A stretch of 64,000 bases of DNA, taken from positions 10,058,121 to 10,122,120 of the forward strand of contig JABAKD010000016.1 of assembly GCA_012845835.1 (NCBI GenBank), written 5' to 3'. Below, in pieces: positions 21,262 through 31,643 of this stretch. The notes beneath the pieces were generated by a model. The model was not told where the DNA came from. It was given only the letters and a program-made list of their open reading frames with translations, and ran no database searches. Numbering within the stretch: position 1 is the first letter of the stretch; each line of letters begins with the position of its first letter. A program made the position numbers and the translations under genes. The DNA comes from Undaria pinnatifida (lineage: Eukaryota; Sar; Phaeophyceae; Laminariales; Alariaceae).

Positions 21262-21750
21262 TGTATGTATGTATGTATGTATGTATGTATGTATGTATGT
21301 ATGTATGTATGTATGTATGTATGTATGTATGTATGTATGTATGTATGTATGTATGTATGTATGTATGTATGTATGTATGTATGTATGTATGTATGTATGT
21401 ATGTATGTATGTATGTATGTATGTATGTATGTATGTATGTATGTATGTATGTATGTATGTATGTATGTATGTATGTATGTATGTATGTATGTATGTATGT
21501 ATGTATGTATGTATGTATGTATGTATGTATGTATGTATGTATGTATGTATGTATGTATGTATGTATGTATGTATGTATGTATGTATGTATGTATGTATGT
21601 ATGTATGTATGTATGTATGTATGTATGTATGTATGTATGTATGTATGTATGTATGTATGTATGTATGTATGTATGTATGTATGTATGTATGTATGTATGT
21701 ATGTATGTATGTATGTATGTATGTATGTATGTATGTATGTATGTATGTAT
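21262..21750. repeat. (GTAT)n microsatellite, ~122 units
   Basis: About 489 bp of uninterrupted GTAT units, followed to about 21800 by variant units with TACGATCCGTATG. All three plus frames read Cys-Met-Tyr-Val repeats without stops, which is a repeat artefact. Confidence 0.98.
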
Positions 21751-21800
21751 TACGATCCGTATGTATTACGATCCGTATGTATTATGTATGTATGTATGTG

Positions 21801-21917
21801 TTAAGATACGGCCTCGCCGTTTCAGGGGGGGAGAGTGTTATAAGGCTTAGTTTGGGTAAGCTATTGGTTAACCTTTTGCAAGTGGTCAAACAGACTAATA
21901 TCCCACTAAGTCCTTAA
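21801..21917 (-). repeat. Fragment of the 290 bp tandem element of 56 kb
   Basis: The reverse complement starts TGTTAAGGACTTAGTGGGAT and continues TTGACCACTTGCAAAAGG, CTTACCCAAACTAAGCC and CCCTGAAACGGCG, as in 55976-56080. It interrupts the end of the GTAT microsatellite, with TATGTATG on both sides. Confidence 0.7.
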
Positions 21918-22119
21918 CATATGTATGTATGATGTGTGGTATGCATTTCGTCCGTCCATTACTTGTATCCGCACGCAATCATCAGATCTCTCTCCAACAT
22001 TTCTGGTCTTATTCCTTTCTTAGGAGATTCAAAGGCATCAAATATAATCATGACGTGCGTCGAATAAGTAAATATACACCTGTTTTTTGTTTCCTTCACA
22101 TATAGGTCTACAGTTTTGT

Positions 22120-22400
22120 TTTTTGTTTTTTGTTTTTGTTTTTGTTTTTGTTTATTTCGTATTTCTCTCTTCCAATGTATTTCTGTTGCTGACGTATGTA
22201 TGTTGTGCCTGTCGTACCCAGTACTAGGGCATGACATTGCGTTGTCGAATGCATTACGATGCATTATCTCTGTGTCGTAGCTTGTGACCACAGAGCTGAT
22301 CTTTCTAGGGTGAAGAATCAGTACGGACACTGGGTGTGCTGGATGTCAACGAGTAGAAGAACGGTTTAATGTGAAGAACACACACACACACACAGCAAGG
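22120..22400. repeat. ~280 bp direct repeat, copy 1
   Basis: Near-identical to 23245-23522, from the TTTTTGTTTTTGTTTATTTC tract through TGACGTATGTATGTTGTGCC, CCCAGTACTAGGGCATGACA and GAAGAATCAGTACGGACACT to the CA microsatellite. Confidence 0.85.
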
Positions 22401-23230
22401 TACCAGGCCGACTAGTAGGTGGAACCTTTCTATCTATTATGCCACTCGTACCGCCAACTGCTGCGGCTGCTCGGAATGTGATGTCTTGGTACTTTGATTT
22501 TTCCGTGAATTTATTTTTTTCCTTCTTTTTTTTTTTTTTTTTTCTTTTCTTTCCCCTTCTTATCCTTATGAAGGGAGTCCTGCATAGTGGGTAGGTGACG
22601 AGCCTGTTTTATTTGGCCCTCCCAGTCTTCCTTCTTTTACTTGTTTCTTTTTTCCGGGGTATTTTTTCCCTTTCTTTCCCCCTTGCATGTCCATTTTGGC
22701 TCATGCTCGGGGTATGTTTCTATCTCCCGTGCTTTGGCTCCCCTTTTTATTTATTTCTATATTTATTTTGTCTTGGTTTCTTTCGTTGTTTCTCTCTTTT
22801 ACAAGGTATTTTGGTTTAATGAGAAGAACACAAAGGGGGGTGGGGGGGAAACAGGAGGAGTAGAAGGAAAGCCGTCCAAGGGAATGGGGGGAGGGGGGGC
22901 AACAGGAGGAATAGAAGGGAGACCGCGGTGGACGAAGGCAGGAAGGAGATGGCAGACAGGGTAGCAAGGTACCAGGCCGACTAGTAGGTACATAGCACTT
23001 TTCGTCTTTTTCTGGGGTATTTTTTTCCCCTTTGTTCCCTCCTTGCGTGTCCAGGTTTTTGGCTCGTGTTCGGATTATCTTATTTTGGTTTTACTTTACT
23101 TTATTTTATTTCATTTTATTATGTTTCTTTTCCGAGCTTTGGCTCTCCTTTCCGGTTGGGTTGTTTCTTCTTCGATTTCCCCTTCATTTTGTTTGTTTCA
23201 TTTTTTGTTTTATTTTTATCTTTGTTTTTA
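22401..23230. other. T-rich intergenic DNA
   Basis: Long T/C-rich stretches encode only Phe/Leu-rich frames. GGTACCAGGCCGACTAGTAG occurs twice (about 22399 and 22969), indicating a further short duplication. Confidence 0.5.
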
Positions 23231-23244
23231 TTTGTTTTCTTATT

Positions 23245-23522
23245 TTGTTTTTGTTTTTAGTTTTAGTTTTTGTTTTTGTTTATTTCGTATTTCTCTCTTC
23301 CAATGTATTTCTGTTGCTGACGTATGTATGTTGTGCCTGTCGTACCCAGTACTAGGGCATGACATTGCGTTGTCGAATGCATTACGATGCATTATCTCTG
23401 TGTCGTGGCTTGTGACCACAGAGCTGATCTTTCTAGGGTGAAGAATCAGTACGGACACTGGGTGTGCTGGATGTCGACGAGTAGAAGAACGGTTTAATGT
23501 GAAGAACACACACACACACAGC
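23245..23522. repeat. ~280 bp direct repeat, copy 2
   Basis: Partner of 22120-22400, differing at only a few positions, for example the TCGTAGC/TCGTGGC site. Confidence 0.85.
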
Positions 23523-23685
23523 AGCAACAGCAGCAGTGGGGAAGGGGTAGAAAATAATGGCTTGCTATTTGAAATAATATGTGACCCCGCATCTGTACTA
23601 CTGGCAGGGAGCACGAGAGTACCGGTAGTGCGAGGAGAGTAAAGAAAAAAAAACATACCAGGTACATATAAGATTCGTAGTCAAA

Positions 23686-23755
23686 ACCGTCGGTGGGTCG
23701 TGATCCCACTTCTCTCTGCGTGAGCAGAGTGTTCTCACTGTTGAGCTACGACGGC
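23686..23755 (-). tRNA. tRNA-like sequence (possible tRNA-Val CAC or its pseudogene)
   Basis: On the minus strand a cloverleaf can be drawn. The acceptor CCGTCG pairs with CGACGG, the D-arm sequence TAGCTCAACAG fits the A-box consensus, the anticodon stem CTCTG pairs with CAGAG, and the T-stem GTGGG pairs with CCCAC. The anticodon loop is CTCACG, one base short, with CAC in the anticodon position. The T-loop (ATCACGA) departs from TTCGANN by several bases. TTTT follows directly, as a pol III terminator would. The loop faults favour a pseudogene or SINE head. Confidence 0.45.
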
Positions 23756-24051
23756 GGAGTGTGTGACAACACGGGCTGATACAGCAGGCCGTTGACAGAG
23801 GGAGAGACAGGACAGGATGAGAAGAACTCCCAGAGGTGCAAGAAGCACCGGTGCAAGGAAGGGAGTAGTAAGAAGAAGTAGTAGTAGTGAGAGCGGTGGG
23901 CGAGCAGTTGTCAGTGCTCCCCCAGCTCTCGGGTACAAGTAACCATCCAGCGGCGCCTTCCAAAGTCCCGCTGCGGAGAATCCGCTAGGCGGCGTATCCG
24001 CCGCGGAGGATCCGTCAGCGGAACGTGGAGGGGAAGGCTCCGTGGCGTGTT

Positions 24052-24447
24052 CTAGACATGACAATCTCCCGTGTTCCCCAAGCGGTCCTTCCAGAAATGA
24101 TGTCTGAACAAGGTTGAGGGTTGGAAGGGTTTCGACATTTTCCCTAGGCGTGTTGGTTCGGGGACATTATATCCACACATTTTTTCGGAAATCTCGGTTG
24201 GTGCATCCCTGGCATCTCCGGGGGTCCCACTTCGACACCGCCTCCGTCCATTACTTGCCGAACGGTCCAGCTTTTCTTTGATTTCTTGTTCCGCCTTCTT
24301 ATTGTTTTTGTTTACTGCTCGTTTTGCCCAGATGTTTCTTGACTTTTCAGCTGCTTGGTTCCTGCAAATAAATTCGTTTTTTTTTCTGCCAACACGATTT
24401 TGAACCTTTTCGCGATTCTTTCTTCCTTTTTGAGTAACAAAATGCAT
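24052..24447 (-). CDS. Hypothetical Lys/Arg-rich ORF
   Basis: This 131-codon frame starts at an ATG at 24447. It is rich in Lys, Arg, Asn and Glu in its first half (for example KNNKKAEQEIKEKL). No domain, signal peptide or membrane segment is visible. Parts of the DNA (24345-24420) recur at 38565-38640, so it may be repeat-derived. Coding status is unproven. Confidence 0.2.
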   Translation of the reverse strand: MHFVTQKGRKNREKVQNRVGRKKNEFICRNQAAEKSRNIWAKRAVNKNNKKAEQEIKEKLDRSASNGRRRCRSGTPGDARDAPTEISEKMCGYNVPEPTRLGKMSKPFQPSTLFRHHFWKDRLGNTGDCHV

Positions 24448-24818
24448 CCCCAGCTCAGGTCAGCCCGGCTATAAACTTAAATACCTAGACCTCGACCCCC
24501 TCGGAGGTCTCGCTCGGCATATCCTCCCCCCTCTCAGCCCTTCTCAGCCCGTAATTGCCGAAAAGAAAATTAGTTGCTGGGAAAAAGAACCGTCCCGAAG
24601 TTCCTTGCCTTCCTTGCTTTCCCTAGTCTCATTCTTACTTAGCTCTCATTCTCTGATCTTTACTGCTTGCTCTCTGATATTTTTATTTTGCTTTTTCAGC
24701 AACTTCTTTTTTGTACTTTTACTTTTGAAGTTGGCCAATTGTTGGCTGTTGAGAGGGAATTGCCGTTGACGGCTGCAAACAATTTGAATTTGAAATTTGC
24801 CGGATCGGCAATAACAAT

Positions 24819-27240
24819 TTGAAGTTGAAATTTGCGAAGCGGACCAAGGCTAGTGCGGGAGGAGGCTCCGCCAACAGCGGGGGTGGTGGAGGTTCAGGAT
24901 CAGGCGTGTGGAAGCTGGTCGGGCAAGAACGGGACTCAGCTTCTTCTGGCAATCCTGATTGGCCGTGCCCGAGCAAGGGTTGTGACGGCTTCCTTATCGC
25001 ACGAAATAGGAAAAACAGGAGTTCCCAGTACGCTGTCTGCGACACCTGCAGGAGTGACGAGCCTTCCACGTGCCAAGCTTTTCATAACCTTAACAAGAAG
25101 CACTGGGGAAGCGGCGACAACCCTCGTTTGTGTGACTGGTGTGACGCCGACACCTGTGATTCACCTTCGATCGGCGTCCCTAACGAAGGAGCTGAGAGCT
25201 TGACGAAACGTGAGTTTCATTTCTTCGTGTTGTTGGAATTTGATGTTTGCTGTCAGCTACTATACTACTGATGATGTTGAGAGTTTGTTCCCGTTGTCAG
25301 TGTGTTCAGCGCCGTGCGACATAGGTAAGACACCAGATGTCAACACCCTGTATTTTCGGTAGTGCTGCGTTGAGTGTTGGCTGAGTGTGCTGCAAGTTGT
25401 GCGCAATAGACTACCAGTATGTGGTTTTGGGTGTTGGTGAACTCAAGCGAATCCTGTTTCCAATAATGATGCACATTGAAGTTTACATTGTTTGACCTTG
25501 TGTGCCTGTCTGCAACGTCTGCTGTAGCATGTGTGTGCTACACCAGCGTGGTCGAACTACCACACGGTGTGGAAGCTGTGCTTGGGGACGCGTAGCCTGA
25601 ACAAACTCGAGTTCGCCTTGGTGGTCACGGAGGGCAGTCCCGTCGTCGGGGTAAGCATGTTGTACTAGTTGTCTACGCAGTTGTGTGCTGTGATTTCTTT
25701 TTCATGCGTACAAACACACTTTTGCATGTACGAGTACGTGTACGGGGCAGTCCCGTCATCGGGGTATAAGCGGGAATTGTACAAGTACTCAGGTCTACGA
25801 GTAGACCTATGCAGTGACGCTGTGTGATGCGATTTATTTTTCATACGTACAGCCAAACACACTTCATGTATGTACGACTACGAGTACGGGGCAGTCCCGT
25901 CATCGGGGTAAGCGGGGGTCGGACAAGTGGTCCATGCAGTGACGCTTTGTGCCGTGATATAAAGACACGTTTTGGATGTACGACTACGTGGTATCTATAC
26001 ATGTAAGACGCAATGAAAACGGGCAAGTCTCATCACGGGGGTCAGCCAGGGTTGTAAAAATGGTCCATGCAGTGATAAATAACACAGCAGCATGATACCT
26101 CAGCACCAGTCGCAGTACACACTGGAGGTTGATATATAGCAGTAAACAGAAGCTGAAGTTAACCTGGGTGATGCTGGAGAGCAGTCCCGTGATTGGGGTT
26201 AGCGAGTTGTTCATGTAGTGACGCGGTGTACTACTACTGTTACTCATTTTTCATACAACCACATGAACTCTTTGTATTAACGAGTACAAGTAGGGTGCGC
26301 AACCTCTTCGGGAATCGCAGTACACGTCGGTCGTAATAGTGTTGATAGCAGCAGTAATAGAGTAGTACCGAACAATATATACAGCAGGTACTGTCTCTTA
26401 CCCTTCGTTGTCGGTATTCCGCCGGTAGGCCTTATATAGCAGTATACCGGGGCTTACGCTTACCAGTTGCGACTGTGAATCCCGTTCGTTCCTGTCCCAG
26501 TGGTGGTTTCATAGGTGTTAGCAACGTTGTGGTACCAGGCAGGGCTTTGCCCATAAACGACCGCTTTCATTACAACAGTGTTAAATTGTACGACTTCCTT
26601 TCAAACTTTGGAAATCGACGACAGCTACGTGGCCTTACTATTTTGAACATCCACTGAAAGCAAGGTATTCCCATCCGTTGTTGTCGTTTGCAGAAGCCCT
26701 GCGAAGCAGCCGCCGAGGGCCGCCAAGTCGGCGAGGACATAAACACGAAGTGCACCGGCGACATCAAGGTCGGTGACCTCCTGAAGAAGGCAGGCGACCA
26801 CTTGCTCGATATACATCCCGCATTCCATTCCCACGGTGCCACGAGGGCGTTCGACATCAAGGTACGTTCTACTCTTATCTTGCGTCCTGTGTGTCACGAG
26901 TCGAGACATCCATGTCTCTTGCTCAAGACTAGGGGATGGCGTGCGGATATAGTCTATGAAATGCGGCTCTTTTTCCGAGTACCAAGAGCAAGCACAACAA
27001 TACCACAACAATTACGAACAACGAAAGGAGCTCCAATAATTTGGATGGTTACGACATCTGCTGGAGAGAAGTACGAATACTTTTTTACACATACTTATCG
27101 ACGTCCTCCCGCCATGCTTCAACGTTTGTGGACAGATCCACAAGATCATCGACAAAAAACAAGAGTGCAAGGTGCTGGGTACCTCCGCTGAGGAGGAAGA
27201 GTCCAAGCAAGCCTGCATGCTCCTTCGGAAGCAATGTTGA
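24819..27240 (+). CDS. Cysteine-rich protein gene, five recognisable exons (copy 1)
   Basis: Exons joined by GT-AG introns with matching phases are 24819-25209, 25301-25324, 25547-25650, 26694-26861 and 27136-27240 (TGA). Together they give about 263 codons. Donors are GTGAGT, GTAAGA, GTAAGC and GTACGT. Exon 1 encodes a Gly/Ser linker, then WPCPSKGCDGFLI and CDTC in zinc-ribbon spacing, then CDWCDADTC. Later exons add WKLCLGTRSLNKLEFALVV, KCTGDIKVGDLLKKAGDHLL and a C-terminal tail with further cysteines (CKVLG, QACMLLRKQC). No ATG exists in the exon 1 frame downstream of its last stop, so the true start is in an undetected upstream exon; 24819 is only the start of the clear match. I do not recognise the family. 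The cysteine content suggests metal binding in exon 1 and possibly disulfides later. Confidence 0.6.
25632..26210 (+). repeat. Tandem copies of the exon 3 end and its splice donor inside intron 3
   Basis: The exon 3 end GGCAGTCCCGTCGTCGGG and its donor GTAAGC recur in the following intron as GGCAGTCCCGTCATCGGGG at about 25745 and 25891, and more weakly at about 26019 and 26189. The copies are spaced roughly 115-170 bp apart, and similar flanks (ATGCAGTGACGC, TTTTTCATACGTAC) surround each one. The same array is present in both exon 3 regions of copy 2. Confidence 0.7.
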
Positions 27241-27675
27241 CAGCACGTTCTTTATAGAACGTTAAGTTGTGGTTTATTATACCAGCATCGTTTTTTGAGA
27301 ACTATGCCTAAATGCGTGCTCTTCGTCTTTCAGGAATACAAATGTACTTCACATGTCTGCGGTGTGTGCGTTCAAGTTCCAGCTTCCAGCATGTTTTTTT
27401 TGGCACTGCGCTCCTTTACATCTTAAGTTGTAGTTTTCCTGTCTCTATCCTTGACAAGCGCGTACCTGGTGTTTGTGCACTGCGATAATTTATTATTGAT
27501 GATCGACTTAGAGAGAGCTACTAATAAGTGTACAGGTGCTACCTGAGAGGTGGAAGGATATGCCAAGCAAGTCCTCCGACGTGCCCATCATGGACTGGGC
27601 GAATGAATGATGATAACAAACTCATAATCATAATCATAATCGTCTCTATCCTGTACCGTTGTACTATATATGGAC

Positions 27676-27801
27676 CTCTTGGCATTTTCAAGTCGCCAGT
27701 TGCGCCATTTGTGCTTCTTTTCCGCCTTCCTACTGAATGTCCATTCCTCCTTCCGCAATCGTAGCGGGCGGCGCCCAGCCGCCCGCGAGCGAAGCCCTTG
27801 T
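27676..27801 (+). mobile_element. Short hairpin-bearing repeat (CTCTTGGCATT family), copy 1
   Basis: It begins CTCTTGGCATTTTCAAGTCG and ends with a hairpin, GCGGGCGGCGCCCAGCCGCC followed by CGCGAGCGAAGCCCTTGTA. Copies are at 36876-36997, 40139-40265, 40787-40947 and 41206-41343. A conserved 5' end plus a hairpin close to the 3' end resembles non-autonomous Helitron-like elements, but the last bases are not CTRR. Confidence 0.55.
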
Positions 27802-27804
27802 AAA

Positions 27805-29250
27805 TATTACAAAAAATGAAAATACACTCCAGCTGTGAGATCGAAGATTTCGTCGAAACTCATCTTGTTGCAAGCTGTGTGTGATACTCCGATCGCGCGC
27901 ATTACGAGTTGTGTGTCCTCATTAAGGATATAGATAGGTCGGCGACTCCCCTTACAACTACAGTGTAGCTATCAGGGTCAACAGGGTGATTTTAGTCAGT
28001 CTGTGCGCGGAAACTATTTAACCCGTTTCTGAGGGGGACCAAATCTGACAGCTGTGGAGGGAAATGTATCCTTTTATCAAGTGAATCTTGTAAGTCGAAT
28101 AACCGGTGAGGGGGGTGGGCGGAGTTTTGAAGGACGTGGTGGCCTGGTTTTGATCAAAAGCGAGCGGGTTTGGAGGGGGGGGGGGCGGGGGGAAAGGGGG
28201 GGGCAATTTGTGCATGTAAGTTATAAATCCTTTCAAGGGGATAAATCTGACGGTTTTGGCACCAGTTTATTATTGGGGGGGGGGGGTTGGGACGGGGGTG
28301 GGGCGTGTGGGGCAGCTCAATATGTGCGTGGAAACTATACATTATTTTGAGGGGATAAATAAATGTGGCGGTTTTGGAAATAATGCATCAGTGTATCATG
28401 TATATCCTGGAATAAGTCGTACAATCAGTGAGTAGAGAGAGGGTAGAGTGTTCGAGGGGGTGGGGTTGGGATGGGTTGGGGGGGGGGAGGTGGGGGGGGG
28501 GGGGCGGGGGGGGCGGGGGAGGGGGCGGGGGGGGGCGGGGGGGGGGGGGGGGGGGGGAGGAAGGGTTTTAGGTGAGGGGTTTGTTATACGTGTGGTGCTA
28601 GGTCTAGGCGATGGTGCGGGTGATGGGGAAGAAGGGGGCGTTCGGGGCGGGGGGGAGGGGGGGAAAGCAGCGGTATGGATGGCTCTCGAAAGATAATGAG
28701 GTGATATCCTGTGCGTGAAGTGTTTATTCATCTGGCGGATTTCGATATTCGGTGGGGCGTTTGAGTAAGGGAGAGCGAGAGGGGGGGGGGGGAGATTTTT
28801 TAGCAGGTTTAGGTCACAAAAAATATTCAACTACACGTCGGCTGTGAGATCAAAGATATGTAGGGGCTTGTTATACGCGTGGTGCTAGGTCTAGGCGATC
28901 GTGCGGGTGGTTGGAAAAGAGGGGGCGTTGAAGGGGGAGGGGGGGGTGGGGGGAATAGAATTGAAAACTACGTCATGGATGGTCGGAAAGATAATGACGT
29001 GATATCAAACTGCGTATAGGTGTTTATTACTCTGGCCGATTTCGATTGTGAGGGGGCGTTTGGACAAACTAGGTGGAAGGGGGGGGGATCGGGGGACGGG
29101 GGGGTGGGGAGGGTTGGGGTTTTTCATGAACAAGAGGGGTCAGGGGAGGGGGAGGGGAGGGGGGGGGGGGACATTTCAATATGTGCGCGGAAAATATACA
29201 TCCTCAAAGAGGACAAACCTGACGATTGAAGCAATAAGACATCCCTTTAT
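27805..29250 (-). mobile_element. Family A retroelement copies in tandem
   Basis: The left edge AAAATACACTCCAGCTGTGA begins the common terminus. It is followed by GATACTCCGATCGCGCGCAT, the TCGGCGACTCCCC block, and two copies of the GTGGTGCTAGGTCTAGGCGA block (28590, 28880). G-rich tracts include 28480-28560, where G runs exceed 10. The Pro-rich minus frames are compositional. Confidence 0.5.
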
Positions 29251-30040
29251 ATCATCTGGCTTGTAATGTTTACTATTCTAGAAGGTTCGATGTTCGATGC
29301 AGCATGCAACCCAGTGTTTAAGTGTAGTAAATAACGTGTTAAATCTTCATAATTTGTTGTTGTATGATACATGGATCGAAAGCTAGAATATTTTATAGAA
29401 TATTTAAATTTTGCAGTTACCAATATTTTCTGACATCGCTAATTATAAGAAAGAGATACGCATTGTCAAATACAACAGGCGGGGTGATATATATCAAATC
29501 ATTCCTTGGTGTCATGGACTTTGGTCAGGAGTTTTTGTCTCGGCCTACGTATGCGATTCGCGGAACTGGAATTCTCGGTCGAATATAGCTTGGTTCGAGC
29601 GCCGCCTTCGGGGGGCGGCTCCAACGCCCCTCGCCCTGCCGTGTCCGTTCCGCACATCGACGTGAACGCGGACGGGTGCCGAGCGAGACGAGCAAGTGTC
29701 GAGGAGGAATTTTGGAAAAATTGTTGAATCTTAATGGCTGCAACGCCTGAATGATTTACAAAATTGGCATCATTTCCAAACGGTACGTGATAATGTTTGG
29801 AATTTTGCGGTGGCATACTCTCGAGCGTTAGTTTCTTTGCTGTACTTTTTTACTAGTTCGTTTGGTTTCTTGCTCGGCATTTTATTGCTTTTGTTTCTGC
29901 TCGTTTTGCCAGCTGGAAATTCAATTTTTTAGTGTGGGTTCACCTAAAACGTGACACAACTTACCGACGATATCCAACAACTTCGTGACGCAAATTACCG
30001 ACGGCAAAACGTTTCGTGACTAAATAACTCCCAAATCATG
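29251..30040. other. Intergenic, no gene recognised
   Basis: AT-rich to 29500, then a GC-richer segment with short open frames on both strands. Near 29940-30030 a GTGACNNAANTTACCGACG motif is repeated three times. Confidence 0.4.
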
Positions 30041-30043
30041 ATA

Positions 30044-30823
30044 CAGTCGTCCCCGCTTTAAAGACGCTCGGCTTAAGTCAACTCCCCGCTATAAAGACGA
30101 CATTTTTTACAGAACCATGGTGGCCCGCAGATAGGACATACAGTAGGGGGGTGTCGTTTTTTCTCCAATTCCATTCGACGGCCCCCCCAAAATTCATCTC
30201 GCGAAGCTGCTCAGACAGCGGTCTGCTGCTTTCGACGCTGCTACCTGTGGGTATGGAGAGATTCCTCCCGTCTACTGGCGGGTCGTCTGCCGCCGGCTTG
30301 AGGCCGTGTGGTGAACCAACGTGCACGACAAAGTCTATGCTTGTGTCATCGATTCATGAGTGCCCTTGCGGGCGACCCATGCACGCGTATTGCGGTCGGG
30401 GCATCGGAGACGAGGGCTACGGGCAGCAGAGAGAGTGCACAGATTGCCAGAAGAGGACAGCTGGAAACAAAACTGGCAGCAGCAGCAGTCCCATGGACGT
30501 GGATGACGAAGACGGCGAGCAGTCCACACACGCAAGTAGTCTATGTGCAGCGCCAAGGTTGTAGTTTCTCAGGTTGGCGCGGGTGGAGGTGATGTCCGCG
30601 AAAACTTAAATTCTACATACCTACAACGGCGTGGTGATTCTTTTTCGGCGTTTGCCTGTCATGCCAGTATTCCTGCTGAAATGGCGCGTCGTTTGACGTA
30701 GGTTACGTCTCCGTTGACCCCGGGGAAGGGGAGTTATTGTCCCCGGAAAGTTAAAGACGATTCCCCGGGTTAAAGACGCCCTGAAAAAAAAACCCATGTG
30801 CGTCTTTAAAGCGGGGTCGACTG
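30044..30823 (+). mobile_element. TA-flanked TIR element (pogo/mariner-like, 780 bp)
   Basis: The ends CAGTCGTCCCCGCTTTAAAG and its inverse CTTTAAAGCGGGGTCGACTG form a terminal inverted repeat of about 23 bp with one mismatch. TA lies immediately outside at 30042-30043 and 30824-30825. TA duplication and CAG...CTG ends fit the Tc1/mariner/pogo superfamily. No transposase catalytic domain fits in 780 bp; the only ORF encodes a zinc-finger-like protein. Confidence 0.75.
30253..30564 (+). CDS. Small zinc-finger-like protein inside the TIR element
   Basis: The 103-residue frame starts at ATG 30253. It has Cys/His residues in the order CGEPTC, ECPCGRPMHAYC and CTDC, giving C-x4-C, C-x-C, H-x2-C and C-x2-C groups. 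This resembles a compact RING/PHD-type or FLYWCH/SWIM-like finger. A tail with DVDDEDGEQ follows. It lies wholly within the 780 bp TIR element. It may be a leftover DNA-binding domain of a transposase or a captured host exon. The function is not known. Confidence 0.5.
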   Translation: MERFLPSTGGSSAAGLRPCGEPTCTTKSMLVSSIHECPCGRPMHAYCGRGIGDEGYGQQRECTDCQKRTAGNKTGSSSSPMDVDDEDGEQSTHASSLCAAPRL

Positions 30824-30837
30824 TACTTTCACGTAAC

Positions 30838-31270
30838 AGAATTTCGAGACAAAACCGAGCAGGTAGAGCCGTCTCTTCGGCCTTTGGCCCTGGCTTTAGC
30901 ACGGCCGCTGACACTCCAGCCAGCCTCTCTCTGCTGTAGGCATGAACGAATGCGGTTGATTCGCAGCGAACTATCCCGCTGTGCTCGCTTCTATGTGGCC
31001 ATTGTCCATGCCATTTCATGTCACCTCCCTTCTGTTTTGAGCTCGTCGTCGTACGGTTGAGGTACGAGGAAACCCGTACGTACTTGGTGAGAACAGCAGT
31101 ATGTACGACGAGCATGAACGCCAATTGACGACATTGGCAATCACACAACAGCAGGTGTAGCAGCAATAGCCGAAGGGCGAAACTTCTAGCACATAATGCA
31201 GCAACTAGTAGCAACCAGAACTACAGCAGATAGCTCAAAGTGCAGTGCGAGTGCCGTTGGCAAGTTTAGT
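30838..31270. repeat. ~430 bp repeat, copy 1
   Basis: Near-identical to 37318-37772, sharing GGCCTTTGGCCCTGGCTTTA, CACGGCCGCTGACACTCCAG, CGGTTGAGGTACGAGGAAAC and GCAACTAGTAGCAACCAGAA. One copy lies directly upstream and the other directly downstream of the duplicated gene unit copy 2, so copy 2 is flanked by direct repeats. Confidence 0.8.
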
Positions 31271-31643
31271 CGTACACGCATCACTCTGTCCAATATATAT
31301 AAAACTATATACCTAGACCTCGCCCCCGTCGGACGTCTCGCTCGGCATATCCTCCCCCCTCTCAGCCCTTCTCAGCCCGTAATTGCCGAAAAGAAAATTA
31401 GTTGCTGGGGAAAAGAACCGTCCCGAAGTTCCTTGCCTTCCTTGCTTTCCCTAGTCTCATTCTCACTTAGCTCTCATTCTCTCATCTTTACTGCTTGCTC
31501 TGATATTTTTATTTTGCTTTTTCAGCAACTTCTTTTTGTACTTTTACTTTTGAAGTTGGCCAATTGCTGGCTGTTGGGAGGGAATTGCCGTTGACGGCTG
31601 CAAACAATTTGAATTTGAAATTTGCCGGATCGGCAATAACAAT

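Larger units (their letters stand above)
24480..27801 (+). repeat. Large duplicated unit, copy 1
   Basis: The block starts at ATACCTAGACCTCG and ends at the hairpin-repeat end GCGAAGCCCTTGTA. The same start and end recur at 31309 and 36997. Sequence identity is high through exons and introns, so the duplication is recent. Copy 2 is longer because it has an extra 1.2 kb in intron 1 and an extra copy of the exon 3 region. Confidence 0.85.

Noticed and set aside
21148-21917. Cys-Met-Tyr-Val repeat proteins in three frames
   Set aside because: All three frames of the GTAT microsatellite are open, so this is a repeat artefact.
24719-25069. A 116-codon minus-strand frame opposite exon 1
   Set aside because: The plus strand has the splice donor, phase match and cysteine motifs; the minus frame is explained as its shadow.
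30838-31270. A 197-codon minus-strand frame (30621-31214) as a gene
   Set aside because: It crosses the edge of the TIR element and a dispersed repeat, and the duplicate at 37 kb diverges in frame.
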